A stretch of 64,000 bases of DNA from positions 1,623,001 to 1,687,000 of the forward strand of contig NZ_BMKL01000001.1 in assembly GCF_014644315.1 (NCBI RefSeq). The letters run 5' to 3'. Below the pieces are notes generated by a model. The model worked only from the letters and a program-made list of their open reading frames with translations, did not search any database and had not been told where the DNA came from. The DNA is from Tsuneonella deserti (GTDB taxonomy: Bacteria > Pseudomonadota > Alphaproteobacteria > Sphingomonadales > Sphingomonadaceae). The position numbers and the translations under genes were made by a program. Each line of letters opens with the position of its first letter. The first letter of the stretch is position 1. Positions 35,601 through 43,260 of this stretch are shown one piece after another.

Positions 35601-35943
35601 ACTAGACCGGGGCGTTCCGATCGACGCAGCAATCTCAGAAGGGATGATGGAGCGGGTCCGCGCGGTGATCATCACCGGCGTTGTTCCAGCGATAGGCTTC
35701 GTGCCGATGGCGATCGCCACCGGACGTGGAGCAGAGGTCCAAAAGCCATTGGCGATCGTTGTGATTGCCGGGCTGGTCGTGGCCACGCTGCTGACACTGT
35801 TCGTCTTGCCCGCCATCGGCAAGCTCCTGCTCCATCGCAAGCGGGAGGATCACGTCCAAGGCAATTACGCCCACGAGGATCGGTTCGGGCGCGAACCGGA
35901 GGCCGCGGCCGCAAATCAAGGAGCACTTCCCAATGCGACCTAA
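32656..35943 (+). CDS. czcA: CzcA-type heavy-metal RND efflux pump
   Basis: A 1095-residue RND transporter of the heavy-metal subfamily. The N-terminal helix is followed by RLPIDAVPDITNKQVQV, the standard HME start. The signature helix 4 reads LGALDFGLIVDGSIIIIENC, with the Asp/Asp/Glu proton-relay residues of HME-RND proteins. A second half-repeat starts around 540, and the protein ends in FVLPAIGKLLLHRKRE. It drives export of divalent cations (Zn, Co, Cd or Ni) from the periplasm using proton flow. The stop overlaps the next gene. Confidence 0.93.
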   Translation: MIDRLLDASVRFRWVVLAVTALVALYGAFQLARLPIDAVPDITNKQVQVNISAGQFSPVDMERLVTFPVENSLAGIPGLDYTRSISRNGFAQVTAVFDESADLYFARQQVAERLAQAAESLPDGVQPQMGPVSTGLGEVLMWSVDYESSASRQSPKISGRPGFQPDGSYLTVDGELLTDETARLAYLRTVQDWVIRPQLRAVDGVAGIDSIGGFEKQFVVQPDPSKLAGYGVSFSELADALERANLSVGANFIQRGGEAFLVRADARIRHIDEIGRTVIANRGGLPITVADVAAVRLGGELRTGAASYNGKEVVIGTALMLAGENSRIVAQAVSERLGEITKSLPPGVRLTPLYNRSALVDATIATVEKNLVEGALLVIVALFWLLGNIRAAVIAALVIPLSFLMMAIGMNRYGVSGNLMSLGALDFGLIVDGSIIIIENCLRRLAERQHHEGRLLDLSERLHEVFEAAKEMVRPTLFGQAIILLVFAPLLTFNGVEGKMFTPMAITVILALVAAFILSLTFVPAMVAVLIRNRVSEEDVSAIRWIKDRYRPRLNHVLAAPKKFALAGVGAFALAGVLFMTLGQEFIPQLDEGDLAMQAIRIPSTSLDQSLTMQRRVEGAIASLPEVSFIYSKTGTAEVATDPMPQNASDAFVILKPKEKWPDGVNSKEDVVERIEAKMKTLTGNGFEVSQPIEMRFNELIAGVRGDVAIKLFGDDLEQLEQLAGQVARAIGDVEGTADLRVEQTGGFPTLDVQFDRDAISRYGLSAEDVADTVAAALGGREAGLVFEGDRRFDIVVRLDNATRDSLDAIGALPVMLEGGSGPRASVPLREVARFTYSEGVNQVSRENGQRRIVVQANVRGRDLGSYVEAARTAVNEKVKVPPGVFITWGGQYENLQAASQRLMIVIPLVFALIFGILFLALRSLSSALTVYSAVPLGLAGGVYGLFLAGLPFSISAAVGFIVLSGVTVLNGLVVMSGITQRLDRGVPIDAAISEGMMERVRAVIITGVVPAIGFVPMAIATGRGAEVQKPLAIVVIAGLVVATLLTLFVLPAIGKLLLHRKREDHVQGNYAHEDRFGREPEAAAANQGALPNAT

Positions 35944-36286
35944 TTTCAAACGTCTCGGAGGCGCTCTCGCTTTGACGATGGTTGCGACCATCTCCGCATG
36001 TGGCCCCAAGACCACCACCCCGAGCTCAGATGGCCATTTAGCATCGCCCCACTCTTCCGACATGGCGATGAACACCACTGGCGACCCTGACACGGATTTC
36101 CTGAAGGCAATGATCCCTCATCACGAGGGCGCGATTGACATGGCGCGTCAGGAACTTGCGGCGGGTACCGACCCCCAAGTCCGGCAACTCGCCAAGGACA
36201 TCATCGCGGCGCAAGAATCCGAAATACGACTGATGAAGGCTTGGATCACCGAGCGTGAAGGCCGCGCAAAGAAGGGAACCAACTGA
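35933..36286 (+). CDS. DUF305 lipoprotein, single unit
   Basis: A 117-residue lipoprotein with lipobox ISAC. One DUF305 unit is present: FLKAMIPHHEGAIDMARQEL, then QLAKDIIAAQESEIRLMKAW, the typical ferritin-like two-helix signature with paired His and Met/Glu. It is preceded by AAGGAG and starts within the last codons of czcA. It may capture metals released in the periplasm. It is related to but shorter than the DUF305 protein at 25082, and has no CxPEHxAMGHC tail. Confidence 0.82.
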   Translation: MRPNFKRLGGALALTMVATISACGPKTTTPSSDGHLASPHSSDMAMNTTGDPDTDFLKAMIPHHEGAIDMARQELAAGTDPQVRQLAKDIIAAQESEIRLMKAWITEREGRAKKGTN

Positions 36287-37200
36287 TGGGGCAGGAACAC
36301 GCGGGTCACTCGCACGATCACACCGCTGGCGCGAATGCCAAAATGCTAGGCTGGGCTCTGGCGCTTACGTTCACCTACCTGGTCGCCGAAGTCGTCGGCG
36401 GCCTCGTCTTCAACAGCCTCGCGTTACTTTCGGACGCGGCGCACATGCTCACGGACGTTGCCGCTCTAGTGATCGCGCTAATGGCGATAAAGCTTGGTCA
36501 GAAGGCGCCAGACGAGAAGCGCACTTACGGGTATCGGCGTTTCGAGATTCTGGCGGCCGCGTTCAACTCGGTGCTACTCTTCGTCATTGCAATCTACGTG
36601 TTCGTGGAGGCCATCAAGCGCTTTGCGAACCCCGAACCGATACAGTCTTGGGGTATGTTGGCCGTCGCAAGTGTCGGCCTGGTCGTAAACCTAATCTCCA
36701 TGCGCTTGCTCTCAGCGGGCAAGGACAAGAGCTTCAACGTCAAGGGCGCTTATCTCGAGGTATGGGCCGACATGATCGGCTCTGTCGGCGTGATCATCGG
36801 CGCGCTAATCATCCGCTACACCGGCTGGACATGGGTGGACGCGGTGGTGGCGGTGGGTATCGGCTTGTGGGTGCTTCCGCGCACTTGGGTGCTACTGCGC
36901 GATACCACCAATGTGCTATTGCAGGGCGTCCCGGCGGGGCTCGCCCTTAGCGAGCTTCGATCCTCGGTGGTCGCTGTGCCCGGCGTCGAAGGAGTGCATG
37001 ATCTGCACGTCTGGTCGATCAGCAACGACGACGTGAGTTGCACGATGCATATTAGCCTGAGGGCACAGGAAAGCGCTAGCGAAGTTCGCCGTAACGTCGA
37101 ACGATTGCTCCGAGAAAAGTTCGCAATCGTCCATGCGACGATCCAGACCGAGCAAGCAGGCGAACCTTGCGAGCTGACTGGGTCTGGCGCTCATGTCTAA
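36286..37200 (+). CDS. czcD: CzcD-type cation diffusion facilitator
   Basis: A 304-residue carrier with a His-rich N-terminus (HAGHSHDHTAG) and six helices. The metal-site motif is LLSDAAHMLTD in helix 2 and YLEVWADMIGSVGV in helix 5. The cytoplasmic C-terminal domain (VEGVHDLHVWSISNDDVSCT) has the conserved His of the dimer site. It exchanges Zn(II), Co(II) or Cd(II) against protons at the inner membrane and supplies the periplasmic pump CzcCBA. The start overlaps the DUF305 stop by one base. Last gene of the metal island. Confidence 0.9.
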   Translation: MGQEHAGHSHDHTAGANAKMLGWALALTFTYLVAEVVGGLVFNSLALLSDAAHMLTDVAALVIALMAIKLGQKAPDEKRTYGYRRFEILAAAFNSVLLFVIAIYVFVEAIKRFANPEPIQSWGMLAVASVGLVVNLISMRLLSAGKDKSFNVKGAYLEVWADMIGSVGVIIGALIIRYTGWTWVDAVVAVGIGLWVLPRTWVLLRDTTNVLLQGVPAGLALSELRSSVVAVPGVEGVHDLHVWSISNDDVSCTMHISLRAQESASEVRRNVERLLREKFAIVHATIQTEQAGEPCELTGSGAHV

Positions 37201-37368
37201 AGCGCTTCGAAGAGCCGCCGTTGAGTATAAGTCTCAGCCGCACTTCTCGCCAAAGATGAGACGCGTGTTTGTCCGCCGTCTCGTTTAAACGTGATGCTTT
37301 TAGCGTGTCCGCTTTTCACGCTCCATTCTACGTTGCTCAATGACTGAAGTTGGGCGCAAAGCTGTCGT

Positions 37369-37950
37369 TCAGCTCCGGACAGACCACCAGCTGGGCCAGT
37401 TGACCTTCTCGGGCGTGCGGGTGTTGTTCCAGACCTCCTGCTGCTGGTCCGTGTTCAGCTCGCGCTTGCCTATTCGCTTCAGCGCGGCCTCGACGATCCA
37501 AGGCTGAAGCTCCCAGCGTACGCGCTGTTCGTCGCGCGGGAACTTCTTCACCGCCATTCCCAGCGTGTCCAGAATGGCATCGATCCCTTCGCCTATGACA
37601 GTTAGGCGGATTGTGCCGATCCGCGGCGAGTTGCGTTGCTGCTTTGCCCGGGCCGCTTCGATCGCGTCGAGCGAGGCTCGTGCAGCGGCGCTGTCGCCCG
37701 CGAGCCCCTTCTGCGTGAGCTGCAGAAGGAACGCTTCAGCGGCCGTCACTCTCCGCTCACGGCCCTCTTCGCGGATGGTGACCATCTGGCCGAGGACGCC
37801 GTTATAAGGGATCTCACTGCGCCTTCCGCGAGGCCGACCCTTCGGATTGCCAGACCTGCCCTTCTGGAACCGAGTTGCACGCGGAGGTCGGCCAAAGCCG
37901 GCGCGCTCCTCCGCTCGTCTCAGCTCATCAGCTGACTCGGGATCGCTCAC
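37369..37950 (-). CDS. DUF5681 protein
   Basis: A 193-residue protein with the DUF5681 signature RFQKGRSGNPKGRPRGRR near the N-terminus, an Arg/Lys-rich motif resembling DNA-binding tails. A helical part (YNGVLGQMVTIREEGRERRV, EAFLLQLTQKGLAGD) follows. DUF5681 proteins occur on prophages and integrated elements and have no known function. The GTG at 37950 overlaps the stop of its paralog upstream (GTGA), so the two are co-translated. Confidence 0.75.
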   Translation of the reverse strand: MSDPESADELRRAEERAGFGRPPRATRFQKGRSGNPKGRPRGRRSEIPYNGVLGQMVTIREEGRERRVTAAEAFLLQLTQKGLAGDSAAARASLDAIEAARAKQQRNSPRIGTIRLTVIGEGIDAILDTLGMAVKKFPRDEQRVRWELQPWIVEAALKRIGKRELNTDQQQEVWNNTRTPEKVNWPSWWSVRS

Positions 37951-38477
37951 GCGGATCTGCCCCGAGGCCACTTCAGCGCTTCCGAGTTCATGGTGAAGAA
38001 CTTGATGTTCTGCACCTCCCGCTCGCTGAACTTGCGCCGGCCAGGCCGGCTCAGCGCAGCCTGGGTCGCCCAGGTCGCCATCCGCATCCGCGGGTGCTCG
38101 TCGCCCCAAGCCGGATCATAAGGTGCGATCTCAAGTATGCGAAGAGCCTCGTTGGTATTGGACGAGCAGTGCTCGATGACCATTTTCGCACCACGACCAG
38201 TGGGCTTGCCCTGCCTGGCGAGCGCAGCCTCGCGCTTCTCGATCATCTTGAGCACCTTGCGGATCGCCATCTTGCTCCCCTTGAGGGCCGCCTGGTACGT
38301 CTGCAGCTCCAGTGCCTCCTCGATCGTCAGCTCACGTTCGGCCCCGCCTTGCGTGACCGTGAGCGTCTTGTCGAAGATGATGTCGAACGCTGAGACATTG
38401 AGCCGCCGCTTCTTCGGCCTTCCGTTCGGGTTGCCCGAGCGGCCCTTCTCGAACCGCGTGTCGCCGCCACGGCTCAT
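37947..38477 (-). CDS. DUF5681 protein, second copy
   Basis: A 176-residue paralog with RFEKGRSGNPNGRPKKRR at residues 8-25, then NVSAFDIIFDKTLTVTQGGA and a helical body (EEALELQTYQAALKGSKMAI). It overlaps the methyltransferase stop at its own start (ATGA) and the next DUF5681 start at its end, so the three form one minus-strand operon. Function unknown. Confidence 0.75.
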   Translation of the reverse strand: MSRGGDTRFEKGRSGNPNGRPKKRRLNVSAFDIIFDKTLTVTQGGAERELTIEEALELQTYQAALKGSKMAIRKVLKMIEKREAALARQGKPTGRGAKMVIEHCSSNTNEALRILEIAPYDPAWGDEHPRMRMATWATQAALSRPGRRKFSEREVQNIKFFTMNSEALKWPRGRSA

Positions 38478-39778
38478 GCCGCCTCGTCCTGGCTGTCGCG
38501 GTGCACGAGCTCGGGCTCCCTGCCAGTGATCTCGGACCAGCGGGTCATCGCCACCTCGACATAGGCCGGGTCGATGTCGAGCCCGCGGAAAGCGCGGCCC
38601 ACGCGTTCAGCAGCGATCAGGCTGGTGCCGGAGCCGAGAAAGATGTCGAGCACCAGCTCGCCCTGGCGGGTCACGTCGCAGATCGCATCGGCAACCATGG
38701 CAACCGGCTTGACCGTCGGGTGCAGCGCAAGGTCCTCGCGCCGGCTTCCGCGCATCGAGTTGACGCTCGGGTAGTCCCACACGTTGGTGCGGTTGCGACC
38801 GTGTTTGCCGAGCTCGACTGCATTGGTGTGGGGGCCGGTCCCGACCTTGTAGACGAACACCATCTCGTGCTTCGAGCGATAGAGCGAGCCCATCCCGGCG
38901 TTGCTCTTGTTCCACACGCAGATGTTGAGCAGGTCCGAGTAGATGCCGGGGATGGATGCGGTGACGTCGTCCATGTGGCGCCAGTCCATGCACACGAAGT
39001 GGACAGCGCCGTCGCGCGACACCGAAGCGCAGGCGCCCAAGGTATCGGCGAGGAAGGTACGGAACTCGGTCGTGGTCATCTCGCCCGAGGCCATCGCGAA
39101 CTCGCGGTGCCGGCCCTTGGCATTGGCGTGCCCGTTGATCTTCACGTTGTAGGGCGGATCGAGGAACGCGCAGTCGATCTGTTGATCCTCGCCGATCAGC
39201 TGGCGCAGGAACGCGACATCGCGTCCGTCGCCGCAGCCGACCCGGTGTTCGCCCAGCTGCCAGATGTCGCCAGGGTGCACGCGGCTCACCTCGGGAACCG
39301 CGGGGATCACCTCGTCGTCGGGATCGGGAGTGTCACCGAGCACGACATCGATCTCGCCCGAGCTGAACCCGGTGAGCGAGATGTCGATGTCGAACTCGGG
39401 CAGCGAGAGATCGGCGAGCTCGAGCTTGAGGATTTCCAGGTCCCACCCGGCATTGAGCGCGATCTTGTTGTCGGCAAGGCGCAGCGCCTTCTTCTGGGCC
39501 TCGGTAAGGCTGGCAAGTTCGATGACCGGCACCTCGGCAAGTCCCATCTCCTTTGCCGCGCGCAATCGGCCGTGACCGGCGATGAGGTTGCCCGCCTCGT
39601 CGGCGAGCACCGGGTTGGTGAACCCGAACGCGCGGATCGACTGGACGATCTGTTCGATCTGCCGCTTTGGATGCGTGCGCGCGTTGCGGGGATCGGGGGT
39701 CAGGCTCGCGATCGGCTTGTAGACGACCGCGAGCGGGCGATGGGCAGCGCCGGCTGCCTCCATGGGTTGGGTAGCCAT
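38474..39778 (-). CDS. ParB-domain DNA methyltransferase
   Basis: A 434-residue two-domain protein. Residues about 15-110 are a ParB/Srx-like domain (PIASLTPDPRNARTHPKRQI, NLIAGHGRLRAAKEMGL). From about 185 comes an amino-methyltransferase of the N6/N4 class, with FLDPPYN as the catalytic DPPY motif and LDIFLGSGTSLIAAERVGR as the AdoMet pocket, in the beta order (DPPY before FxGxG). It probably methylates adenine or cytosine N4. No restriction enzyme is adjacent. It is divergent from the DUF3489-DUF2924-recombinase operon, with a 190-bp shared promoter gap. Confidence 0.88.
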   Translation of the reverse strand: MATQPMEAAGAAHRPLAVVYKPIASLTPDPRNARTHPKRQIEQIVQSIRAFGFTNPVLADEAGNLIAGHGRLRAAKEMGLAEVPVIELASLTEAQKKALRLADNKIALNAGWDLEILKLELADLSLPEFDIDISLTGFSSGEIDVVLGDTPDPDDEVIPAVPEVSRVHPGDIWQLGEHRVGCGDGRDVAFLRQLIGEDQQIDCAFLDPPYNVKINGHANAKGRHREFAMASGEMTTTEFRTFLADTLGACASVSRDGAVHFVCMDWRHMDDVTASIPGIYSDLLNICVWNKSNAGMGSLYRSKHEMVFVYKVGTGPHTNAVELGKHGRNRTNVWDYPSVNSMRGSRREDLALHPTVKPVAMVADAICDVTRQGELVLDIFLGSGTSLIAAERVGRAFRGLDIDPAYVEVAMTRWSEITGREPELVHRDSQDEAA

Positions 39779-39970
39779 GGCAGGTACATTACAGGAACAT
39801 CGCGCGATTCCCCACCCCGCCGCGACCTGAGTTATCCCCAGTGGATTATGGGTCCACTTCGGACTGGACTGTGCCCGCAACCCGAGCATTGCTGCCCCCG
39901 CGCCCGGCCTGTTCGGGCTCGAACCGGTAGCGGCGGAGACTGTCTCCGCCGCGCGAACCGGAGAACAAGC

Positions 39971-40267
39971 ATGACAACGACCACCCACAAGCCCGCCGCC
40001 AGGCGCCGCATGGCGCGCGAGCCGAAGACCACGAGCACCGCCGCTACGCCGGAGAACACCACGGCGCCTTCGCGAATCGACCAGCTCGAAGCCCTGCTCA
40101 TGCGCGAGCATGGCGCAACCATCGCCGAGATGGTCGATGCAACCGGATGGCAGCAGCACTCGGTCCGCGGCGCGATGGCGGGCGCGCTCAAGAAAAAGCG
40201 GGGGCTCGTCATCACCTCGGAGAAGATCGACGGCGTTCGCCGCTACCGCGCGAGCAAGCCCGCATGA
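39971..40267 (+). CDS. DUF3489 protein
   Basis: A 98-residue protein. A basic, Thr/Ala-rich N-terminus is followed by the DUF3489 winged-helix-like core (RIDQLEALLMREHGATIAEM, TGWQQHSVRGAMAGALKKKR). The family is small and usually found just before DUF2924 and a serine recombinase. A GGAGAACAAGC site precedes the ATG. The stop overlaps the DUF2924 start (ATGA). Confidence 0.82.
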   Translation: MTTTTHKPAARRRMAREPKTTSTAATPENTTAPSRIDQLEALLMREHGATIAEMVDATGWQQHSVRGAMAGALKKKRGLVITSEKIDGVRRYRASKPA

Positions 40268-40671
40268 CCACCGATGTCGCAGAGCTCGTGGCCGAGATCG
40301 CTCGCATGAACCTCGAGCAGCTGCGGGCAGAGTGGAGGCGGCGCTACGGCCCGCCTCCTCGCCTGCGCTCGGTCCCGATCCTGCAGCAGCTGCTTGCCTG
40401 GCGTATGCAGGCCGAGGCCCATGGCGGGCTCGACGCCGATACGCGCAAGGCACTGGCGCGTACCGGTGCCGCTGCACCCGAAGGCCAGCACCTTGGGATC
40501 GGTGCACGGCTGACGCGCAAGTGGAAGGGCCGTTCGGTCGAGGTAATTGTCGAGGAGCAGGGGTTCCGTTTCGAGGACCGGCTGTTCCCGAGCCTGTCAG
40601 CTGCCGCCACTGCGATCGCCGGCTCCAAGTGGAACGGGCCGCGCTTTTTCGGGCTGCGGAACGCGTCATGA
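40264..40671 (+). CDS. DUF2924 protein
   Basis: A 135-residue DUF2924 member: LEQLRAEWRRRYGPPPRLRS, ILQQLLAWRMQAEAHGGL, then RLTRKWKGRSVEVIVEEQGF and SLSAAATAIAGSKWNGPRFF. The second half resembles RAMA-type nucleic-acid modules. Its constant pairing with large serine recombinases suggests an accessory DNA-binding role (inference). Coupled to both neighbours by ATGA overlaps. Confidence 0.82.
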   Translation: MTTDVAELVAEIARMNLEQLRAEWRRRYGPPPRLRSVPILQQLLAWRMQAEAHGGLDADTRKALARTGAAAPEGQHLGIGARLTRKWKGRSVEVIVEEQGFRFEDRLFPSLSAAATAIAGSKWNGPRFFGLRNAS

Positions 40672-42251
40672 GCGGCAGGACGCTGCGCTGCGCGGTCTAC
40701 ACCCGCAAAAGCTCGGACGAGGGTCTCGACCAGTCGTTCAATTCGCTCGATGCGCAGCGCGAGGCGGGCGAGGCGTACGTCAAGAGCCAGGCGCATGAAG
40801 GCTGGAAGCTGCTGCGAGAGCGCTACGACGACGGCGGGTTTTCGGGCGGCTCGATGGAGCGGCCCGGTCTCAAGCGTCTGCTCGAGGACGTCGATGCCGG
40901 ACTGGTTGACGTGGTGGTCGTCTACAAGATCGACCGGCTCACCCGAAGCCTTGCCGACTTTGCGCGGATCGTCGAGGCGTTCGACAGGCGCGAGGTGAGT
41001 TTTGTCTCGGTGACGCAGGCGTTCAACACCACCTCCTCCATGGGCCGGCTCACATTGAACGTGCTCCTGAGCTTTGCGCAGTTCGAGCGCGAGGTGACCG
41101 GCGAGCGCATCCGGGACAAGATCGCCGCCTCCAAGGCCAAGGGCATGTGGATGGGCGGCATCCCCCCATTGGGATACGACGTACCCAAAACGGGCTCGCG
41201 CAAACTGCGGGTCAACCATGCCGAGGCCGAGACCGTGCGGCACATCTTCAGCAGGTACCTCGATCTCGGGTCGGTCCACGCCCTCCAGCGGGAGCTGACA
41301 GGCCAGGGTATCCACTCCAAGCTCCACCTTACGCGAAGCGGCAAGCACCTCGGCGGGACCCCGTTCAGCCGCGGGGCGCTGTTCCACCTGCTGCGCAACC
41401 GCATCTACCTCGGCCAGATCGTTCACCGCGGAACGGTGCACGATGGCGAGCACGCGGGCGTGATCGACGCAGACCTGTTCGAAGCCGTCCAGCGCTCGCT
41501 CGATGCCAATGCCCGCCGTCATGGCGCGAGGAGCGAACAGCGGATGGTCCGCGCGCCCCTGACCGGCAAGCTCTTCGATGCGGCGGGCGATCCGATGAGT
41601 CCGTCGTTTTCCCGCGGGCGATCGGGACGAAGCTACCGCTACTACGTCTCGGGCTTGCTCCAGCAGGGAGACCGGATCGAACGCGATGACGCAGTGGTCC
41701 GACGGCTCCCTGCATCAGAAGTCGAGAAGCTGCTCGAGACATGCATCGGGCGATGGTTGCCGGCATGCCCTGGTCCAATCGATCTCATCGAGGCCGTTCG
41801 GCTGACGGGTGATGGGCTACTCGTCACGCTGACCGGTGATCTGGCAGCGGAGATTACCGCGAGACTAAGTGAGAGCGAGACGATCGTGCGCGCGACGCGT
41901 CAGCGCACCATCGTCCAGCTCGACGTGGCCCTTCCTTTGCGCGGTGGTCGGCGGATGGTCTTTGCCGGTGACCGCTCGCAAGTGCGCATCGATCCGGTGC
42001 TCGTTGCCGCGCTGCGCAAGGCGCATCGGTGCATCCGGCGCGATCGCAGTGGACTACCGCTTCTCGATGATGCTCCGCGCACTGCCTACGAGCGCAAGCT
42101 CCTGCGGCTCGCGTTCCTCGCTCCCGAGCTCCAGCGCGACATCCTGGCCGGCCGCCAACCGCCATCGCTCAACCTCGAGGGATTCCTTCGCAGCGAGCTC
42201 CCACTGGACTGGAAAGAGCAGCGAGTTGCTCTCGGTTGGCCGCGCACCTGA
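40668..42251 (+). CDS. Large serine recombinase
   Basis: A 527-residue site-specific recombinase. The N-terminal resolvase domain has AVYTRKSSDEGLDQSFNSLD with the catalytic Ser, then VYKIDRLTRSLADFARIVEA and SFAQFEREVTGERIRDKIAA. The recombinase domain (GMWMGGIPPLGYDV, NHAEAETVRHIFSRYLDLGS) follows. A ribbon-like segment (LTGKLFDAAGDPM, SYRYYVSGLL) lacks the zinc cysteines of many relatives. Such enzymes integrate or excise DNA without an obligatory partner. The target may lie in the repeat cluster between it and tRNA-Ser. Last gene of its operon. Confidence 0.9.
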   Translation: MSGRTLRCAVYTRKSSDEGLDQSFNSLDAQREAGEAYVKSQAHEGWKLLRERYDDGGFSGGSMERPGLKRLLEDVDAGLVDVVVVYKIDRLTRSLADFARIVEAFDRREVSFVSVTQAFNTTSSMGRLTLNVLLSFAQFEREVTGERIRDKIAASKAKGMWMGGIPPLGYDVPKTGSRKLRVNHAEAETVRHIFSRYLDLGSVHALQRELTGQGIHSKLHLTRSGKHLGGTPFSRGALFHLLRNRIYLGQIVHRGTVHDGEHAGVIDADLFEAVQRSLDANARRHGARSEQRMVRAPLTGKLFDAAGDPMSPSFSRGRSGRSYRYYVSGLLQQGDRIERDDAVVRRLPASEVEKLLETCIGRWLPACPGPIDLIEAVRLTGDGLLVTLTGDLAAEITARLSESETIVRATRQRTIVQLDVALPLRGGRRMVFAGDRSQVRIDPVLVAALRKAHRCIRRDRSGLPLLDDAPRTAYERKLLRLAFLAPELQRDILAGRQPPSLNLEGFLRSELPLDWKEQRVALGWPRT

Positions 42252-42646
42252 GCTACCCTGTTATGACGATCAATTAGCCTGTTACAGGCGAATTCGCTCC
42301 CTGTTACGGGCGATTAAACGCCCTGTTCCGGCGAATAACAGGGAAAGGGTATTTTGCCGCCCGTAAGCCACGGAAAGAAGGCAGATTTCTCCGAAACGAA
42401 ATCGCTCGATCAGGCGAAATCAGCCTGTTTTGGCCCTGAAATTTGCATTTTTCCCTGTTCTTCCCTGTTTTGCAGGGAAACCGTACCGATGGCGATCGGC
42501 GCAGAGACCGGCGCGACGAAACGGCCCTGATAGTGGCGGAGACAAGCTCCACGTGCGCCGCCTGTTACCGAATGAACCCCTCAGTCCCGCTTGCTCCGCG
42601 GCTTTGCGCGGAGACCCTGTTAGTGGAGACTGGTGCTGGGGGTGAC
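42252..42646. repeat. CCTGTTA motif cluster between the recombinase and tRNA-Ser
   Basis: No gene. CCTGTTA occurs at 42257-42263, 42278-42284 and 42300-42306, as CCTGTTC at 42322-42328, and inverted (TAACAGG) at 42336-42342. More CCCTGTT copies lie at 42453-42459 and 42463-42469, the last continuing as CCCTGTTTTGCAGGGA. It may hold the recombinase attachment region. Confidence 0.7.
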
Positions 42647-42737
42647 TGGCGGAGCGGGAGGGATTCGAACCCTCGATACGCTTTTGGCGTATACTCACTT
42701 TCCAGGCGAGCGCCTTCGACCACTCGGCCACCGCTCC
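42647..42737 (-). tRNA. tRNA-Ser (anticodon GGA)
   Basis: On the minus strand the acceptor GGAGCGG (42737-42731) pairs with CCGCTCC. The anticodon stem-loop reads CTCGC-CTGGAAA-GTGAG, giving GGA (reads UCC/UCU). A long class II variable arm (TATACGCCAAAAGCGTAT) and the T-arm GAGGG-TTCGAAT-CCCTC follow. CCA is encoded (42647-42649). Confidence 0.95.
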
Positions 42738-42813
42738 GCATGTCCTGGTCAAGGAACGCGGGCACCTAGCGGGGCGCATCCCCGCTGACAAGCGCCGCGA
42801 CAACCTCTAACGA

Positions 42814-43221
42814 ATGCGGATGAGCCGCACCTTCGGTCCCCCGCCTTCCGCCGCCGAAATGGAAGCCATCGCTCGCGCCGCGCTGGACAGGTTGCCGAGC
42901 GATTTTGCGCGTCACGCCCGCGATGTCGCCCTGATGGTCGAGGAATTCGCCGATGCCGAGACACTCGCCGCTCTAGGCCTCGACGATCCTTTCGAACTGA
43001 CGGGTCTGTTCGAAGGGGTCAGCCTGCCCGAGCAGTCGATCGAAGACAGTGGGCGGCTGCCGAACCGGGTTCGACTGTTCCGGCAACCCATCCTCGACGA
43101 ATGGATCGCCGACGGGCACGATCTCGAGCATCTCATCACCCATGTGGTCGTGCACGAGATCGGGCATCACTTCGGCCTGTCAGACGAGGACATGCACGCG
43201 CTGGAGAGTGCAGACGATTGA
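42814..43221 (+). CDS. Small zincin-like metallopeptidase family protein
   Basis: A 135-residue protein of the possible-metal-dependent-protease family (DUF1025/zincin-like). The motif VVHEIGHHFGLSDEDMHALE is the HExxH zinc site with the extra His typical of this family. The N-terminal part (EMEAIARAALDRLPSDFARH) is also conserved. Substrate unknown; the protein is small and cytoplasmic. Two ATGs (42814, 42820) can start it. Confidence 0.82.
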   Translation: MRMSRTFGPPPSAAEMEAIARAALDRLPSDFARHARDVALMVEEFADAETLAALGLDDPFELTGLFEGVSLPEQSIEDSGRLPNRVRLFRQPILDEWIADGHDLEHLITHVVVHEIGHHFGLSDEDMHALESADD

Positions 43222-43260
43222 CGGCTTGCCTTGCGCTCGGCGCGTGGCACAACGCGGCGC

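Noticed and set aside
37200..37368. Left attachment site of the serine recombinase module
   Set aside because: No copy of the tRNA-Ser 3' end or of the CCTGTTA cluster was found here.
38501..40267. 588-residue plus-strand frame opposite the methyltransferase
   Set aside because: Only its last 98 codons (DUF3489, from ATG 39971) are credible; the rest is antisense to the DPPY methyltransferase.
42252..42646. CRISPR array
   Set aside because: The CCTGTTA units are too short (7 bp) and the spacing (about 21 bp) and divergence do not fit CRISPR repeats; no cas genes are present.
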